A stretch of DNA of 8,560 bases from UBA668 sp966112835 (lineage in GTDB: Bacteria > Actinomycetota > Acidimicrobiia > Acidimicrobiales > Ilumatobacteraceae), in contig CBHWEI010000180.1 of the NCBI GenBank assembly GCA_966112835.1, positions 1 through 8,560 of the forward strand, written 5' to 3'. The notes beneath the pieces are model-generated. The model did not search any database and was not told the DNA's origin. It saw only the letters and a program-made list of their open reading frames with translations. The position numbers were made by a program, and so were the translations under genes. Positions 6,228 through 8,560 of this stretch are shown in pieces (the first letter of the stretch is position 1; the number at the start of each line of letters is the position of its first letter).

Positions 6228-6449
6228 ATGGCTGCACTGCTCGAGCAATTCAAAGCCCTCGCCCGCATCGCGCTGTACCTGTTGCTGGCATTCCTGGTCA
6301 TCCAGCTGTGGCAGGACCCGCACGGGGCCGCCCAGGCGACGATGGACTTCATCGGCGGTGTCGCCCACTTCTTCGCGTCGCTGTTCGACAAGATCGGTCA
6401 GTTCGTGAGCGGCCTGGGCAAGGACTCGTCCACACCGACGAACCCCTGA
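6228..6449 (+). CDS. small single-pass membrane protein of unknown function
   Basis: A 73-residue protein I do not recognise by name. Residues 1-12 are short and weakly charged (one Glu, one Lys), and 13-28 (RIALYLLLAFLVIQLW) form one clear membrane segment. A DPHGAAQATMDFIGG stretch (30-44) follows, then an amphipathic helix rich in Phe (about 41-63), and a short polar tail ending in STPTNP. There is no signal-peptidase site, so it should be a membrane-anchored protein with the tail on one side. The coding case is good: strong GGAGG ribosome binding site, an upstream -10 element, G/C-biased third positions and a convincing hydrophobic pattern. It converges with ctaA, whose stop is 28 nt away, and has no cotranscribed neighbour. 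Small proteins of this style occur in actinobacteria, but I cannot assign a function. Confidence 0.75.
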   Translation: MAALLEQFKALARIALYLLLAFLVIQLWQDPHGAAQATMDFIGGVAHFFASLFDKIGQFVSGLGKDSSTPTNP

Positions 6450-6481
6450 GCGACGGCCCTGAGCACGAGCGGTCGCCTCAG
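6446..6481. terminator. hairpin between convergent genes, possible bidirectional terminator
   Basis: CTGAGCGAC (6446-6454) can pair with GTCGCCTCAG (6472-6481) as a 9-bp stem with one bulged C and a 17-nt loop. It overlaps the stop codons of both convergent genes (6447-6449 on plus, 6478-6480 on minus). There is no T-tract on either side, so it would be a weak or atypical terminator. Confidence 0.3.
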
Positions 6482-7437
6482 CGCATCTGCTCGGCGTGGG
6501 CGACGAGGTCGTCCGCCGAGACGTTCACGCGCGACGTGGTGCACCACAGCCATGCCGTGATGGCCATGAGCGTGGTGGCGCCACCCACGTGCACCACCAC
6601 CAACCCGGCCGGCAGCCCGGCCGCGTATTGGATGTAGCCCACTGCGCCCTGCACGCCCGCGGCGATGACCCACGCCGTGAGGGGGGCGTCGAGCACCTTG
6701 CGGTCGTGGCGCAGCTTGCGCAGCGTCCAGAACAGGCTGAGGGCAACGGCCACCGTCACCCAGACGATGGCGGCGTGCACTCGGCTCACCCACTGCAGGG
6801 CATGGCCGTTGATGTCGGTCTCGGTGCCCCAGAAGCGGCGGGCCTTCTCGTCACCCGCGTGCGGACCGGTGCCGGTGACCACCGTGCCGGCCAGCACCGA
6901 CAACCACGTCCACACCACCAGCCAGGCGACGCGGCGGCGCGCACGCGGCACCACGGCCAGGGCCCGCTCTCCCCCGTCGGGCTCGCCGGAACGCACCAGC
7001 ATCGTCACCGCGGCCCACACGAGCACCATCGACAGCACGAAGTGCAACTGCACCGTCAGCGGGTGCAGGTCGGCCCACACCACGATGGCGCCGACCACGC
7101 CCTGCATGGGCACACCGGCCAACAGCACGAAACCCAGCACCAGCAGGTCGCGGCGACGCGGCCGCCGGTACCAGCCCGCCGCAGCGGCCAGCGCCACCGC
7201 GATGCACACCAGGAACGTGAACAGCCGGTTGATCTGCTCGATGGCCGAGTGCTTCGTGGACAGGTCGACGAGCTTGTCGTTGTTGCAGTTCGGCCAGTCG
7301 TCGCAGCCGAGGCCCGAGCCGGTGAGGCGCACGGCCGCACCGCTGACGCAGATGATCATGAGCGCGGCGAGGGCGAAGACGCAGATGCTGCGGAACTCCT
7401 TCGGCGTGAACCCTTCCGAACGGATGCGACGCAACAT
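6478..7437 (-). CDS. ctaA: heme A synthase (CtaA/COX15)
   Basis: An integral-membrane enzyme that oxidises the C8 methyl group of heme O to a formyl group, giving heme A for aa3-type cytochrome oxidase. The 319-residue product has about eight membrane segments in two similar halves. Family marks are VSGAAVRLTGSGLGCDDWPNC (31-51) with the extracytoplasmic Cys45/Cys51 pair, Glu67 in AIEQINRL, His132 in LHFVLS, GTVVTGTGPHAGD (184-196), His221 in VSRVHAA and His283 in VVHVGG. Asn70 stands where Bacillus subtilis CtaA has heme-ligand His60; from memory actinobacterial proteins share this Asn, so it is probably normal for the group. The ATG at 7437 has a -10-like TAGCCT 6 nt upstream and no Shine-Dalgarno site. 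No ctaB or oxidase subunit gene is in the window. The protein implies aerobic respiration with an aa3-type oxidase. Confidence 0.93.
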   Translation of the reverse strand: MLRRIRSEGFTPKEFRSICVFALAALMIICVSGAAVRLTGSGLGCDDWPNCNNDKLVDLSTKHSAIEQINRLFTFLVCIAVALAAAAGWYRRPRRRDLLVLGFVLLAGVPMQGVVGAIVVWADLHPLTVQLHFVLSMVLVWAAVTMLVRSGEPDGGERALAVVPRARRRVAWLVVWTWLSVLAGTVVTGTGPHAGDEKARRFWGTETDINGHALQWVSRVHAAIVWVTVAVALSLFWTLRKLRHDRKVLDAPLTAWVIAAGVQGAVGYIQYAAGLPAGLVVVHVGGATTLMAITAWLWCTTSRVNVSADDLVAHAEQMR

Positions 7438-7443
7438 GTGCCC

Positions 7444-7449
7444 AGGCTA
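7444..7449 (-). promoter_or_regulatory. -10 element of ctaA (leaderless type)
   Basis: Read on the minus strand, TAGCCT is followed by 6 nt and the ATG at 7437, with no Shine-Dalgarno sequence. The spacing is the same as before the two plus-strand genes at 4473 and 5174. The 63-bp gap 7438-7500 thus holds two back-to-back -10 elements. Confidence 0.45.
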
Positions 7450-7487
7450 CGGGACCGCCGGGTGACGGAGCCAGCCGCGCCCGTGGC

Positions 7488-7493
7488 TACGGT
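7488..7493 (+). promoter_or_regulatory. -10 element of the right-edge gene (leaderless type)
   Basis: TACGGT is followed by 7 nt and the GTG at 7501. No ribosome binding site precedes this start, and I see no convincing -35 box at 17 nt. It resembles the other TAnnnT-to-start arrangements in the window. Confidence 0.45.
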
Positions 7494-7500
7494 TCGCGAC

Positions 7501-8560
7501 GTGCTGACCAGCTATGACGACTTCCCCATCCATCAGAGCTCGATCCCCATGGCCCACACGGCCACGGCGGACCTGAACCACTACGACAGGTACTTCTTCA
7601 ACGGGTACTCGCGCAGTGACGACCTGTACTTCGGCGCAGCGATGGGGCTGTACCCGAACCGGCACGTCGCCGACGCCGCGTTCTGCGTGGTGCGCGGCGG
7701 CGTCCAGACCAGCGTGTTCCGTTCGCAGCGCGCCCCCATCGACCGCGCCGACGCCACCCGCCTGGGTGCCATCCAGGTGGAGGTTGTCGAGCCGCTGAAG
7801 GTGCTCCGCCTGCTGGTCGACGCACCCGAGCAGGGTCTGCGCGCCGACCTGACCTTCCAGTACCGCTCGCCCGCCATCGAAGAGGCCCACTTCTTCCAGC
7901 GGGCCGGCATCCGGGCGTTCTTCGACTACACCCGTCTCACCCAGTTCGGCTCGTGGCAGGGCTGGATCGAGCTCGACGGCGAGCGCATCGTGGTCGACCA
8001 CGACGACGTGTGGGGCTCGCGCGACCGCTCGTGGGGCGTGCGCCCCATCGGCGAGTCCGGCCCCTCGGGCGCGCCCATCCCGTTCGCCCAGTTCTTCTGG
8101 CTGTGGGCGCCGACGAACTTCCCGTCGCTGTCGACGCACTTCGACGTGAACGAGTACGGCGACGGCCGCCGTTGGCACGAGACCGGCACCATCGCCCGCG
8201 TCGGCGAGGAGCCGCAGATGATGCGCACGGTCGACTGGCGCGTGCAGTGGCGGCCGGGCACCCGCTTCGCCGACTCGTTCGAGTACGACCTGGTCGACTG
8301 GGACGGCTCCGTCACCACCGTCAGCATGAAGCCCCGGTACGAGTTCCAGATGCGCGGCATCGGCTACGGACACCCCGAGTTCGGGCACGGCTACTGGAAG
8401 GGCGAGTCGGTGACGGCCGGCGAGCGCCTGCAACTACCGGTCGACACGCCGTTGGCGCGTGAACACGTCCACGTGCAAGCGCTGTGCGACACTACGGTGC
8501 ACTTTCCGAACGGATCCTCGGAAGACGGCATCGGCATCCTCGAGCAGTTGGCCATCGGCC
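7501..8560 (+). CDS. partial gene, uncharacterised beta-rich protein, possibly AttH/CrtC lipocalin-like
   Basis: An open frame of 353 codons that starts at GTG 7501 and runs off the right edge, so the C-terminus is missing. It is real coding sequence: strong G/C third-position bias, no stops over 1060 nt and coherent protein chemistry. The product lacks a signal peptide or membrane segment and is rich in Trp, Tyr, Phe and alternating beta patterns. Notable stretches are HYDRYFFNGYSRSDDLYFGAAMGLYPN (within 27-53), VEVVEPLKVLRLLVD (93-107), FGSWQGWIELDGERI (149-163) and DVWGSRDRSWGVRP (169-182). A second half (from about 193) again shows FWLWAP and Trp/Tyr-rich strands. This two-lobed pattern with a W-G-x-R-D-x-S-W-G motif recalls the AttH/CrtC lipocalin-like superfamily, known from memory for carotenoid hydratases and many uncharacterised actinobacterial proteins. 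The assignment is tentative, and the substrate is unknown. An ATG at 7549 is a less likely start. It is divergent from ctaA. Confidence 0.8.
   Translation, partial: MLTSYDDFPIHQSSIPMAHTATADLNHYDRYFFNGYSRSDDLYFGAAMGLYPNRHVADAAFCVVRGGVQTSVFRSQRAPIDRADATRLGAIQVEVVEPLKVLRLLVDAPEQGLRADLTFQYRSPAIEEAHFFQRAGIRAFFDYTRLTQFGSWQGWIELDGERIVVDHDDVWGSRDRSWGVRPIGESGPSGAPIPFAQFFWLWAPTNFPSLSTHFDVNEYGDGRRWHETGTIARVGEEPQMMRTVDWRVQWRPGTRFADSFEYDLVDWDGSVTTVSMKPRYEFQMRGIGYGHPEFGHGYWKGESVTAGERLQLPVDTPLAREHVHVQALCDTTVHFPNGSSEDGIGILEQLAIG

Noticed and set aside
7447..8433. A 328-codon minus-strand open frame at the right end.
   Set aside because: It is antisense to the plus-strand gene starting at 7501, which has a coherent aromatic-rich protein and a -10 element at its start. 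The minus frame has repetitive Arg/Ala/Val/His content and no motif.
1..8560. CRISPR arrays, tRNA or rRNA genes, insertion sequences, toxin-antitoxin pairs, phage or defence genes.
   Set aside because: I looked for direct repeat series, terminal inverted repeats, transposase or nuclease motifs and tRNA-like cloverleaf arms and found none. The window is filled by ordinary metabolic and transport genes.

Overview
The window is high-GC, gene-dense chromosomal DNA with actinobacterial features: strong G/C third-position bias, GTG starts, probable leaderless starts, an actinobacterial-style heme A synthase and an actinobacterial-type nitronate-monooxygenase-like enzyme. It fits a member of the Acidimicrobiia (Ilumatobacter-like), but that placement is an impression from protein style, not a computed result. 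The window opens with 19 G's in a row, which looks like a contig-end sequencing artefact.

Layout. (1) Positions 95-4301, minus strand: a compact four-gene ABC import operon transcribed livH-livM-livG-livF. It encodes two membrane permeases and two ATPases of the branched-chain amino acid (HAAT/Liv) family. Genes overlap or lie within 10 nt of each other, and the three downstream genes have clear Shine-Dalgarno sites. No substrate-binding protein gene is present, so the substrate is not fixed. LivH is unusual: a signal peptide and a roughly 100-residue extracytoplasmic beta-sandwich-like (SpaA/CarboxypepD_reg-like) segment precede the permease. (2) Positions 4302-4472: a divergent intergenic region with a good promoter for the liv operon and a -10 element abutting the next plus-strand gene. 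(3) Positions 4473-6118, plus strand: a histidine phosphatase (phosphoglycerate-mutase-like) gene followed 20 nt later by an FMN-dependent nitronate-monooxygenase-like gene. (4) Positions 6228-6449, plus strand: a 73-residue single-pass membrane protein with its own promoter and a strong ribosome binding site. (5) Positions 6478-7437, minus strand: heme A synthase CtaA, convergent with the small gene. (6) Position 7501 to the right edge, plus strand: an incomplete gene of at least 353 codons for a soluble beta-rich protein, perhaps of the AttH/CrtC lipocalin-like superfamily. It is divergent from ctaA.

The liv genes form one functional machine. CtaA belongs to cytochrome oxidase biogenesis. 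The remaining genes are metabolic or unknown and show no obvious shared pathway. I see no mobile element, CRISPR array, RNA gene, defence system or prophage; this is an ordinary housekeeping region. The points that merit a second look are the LivH fusion, the repeated TAnnnT-N6/7-start pattern before four genes (leaderless transcription), the FMN enzyme without the canonical catalytic histidine, and the structured leader of the small membrane protein gene.
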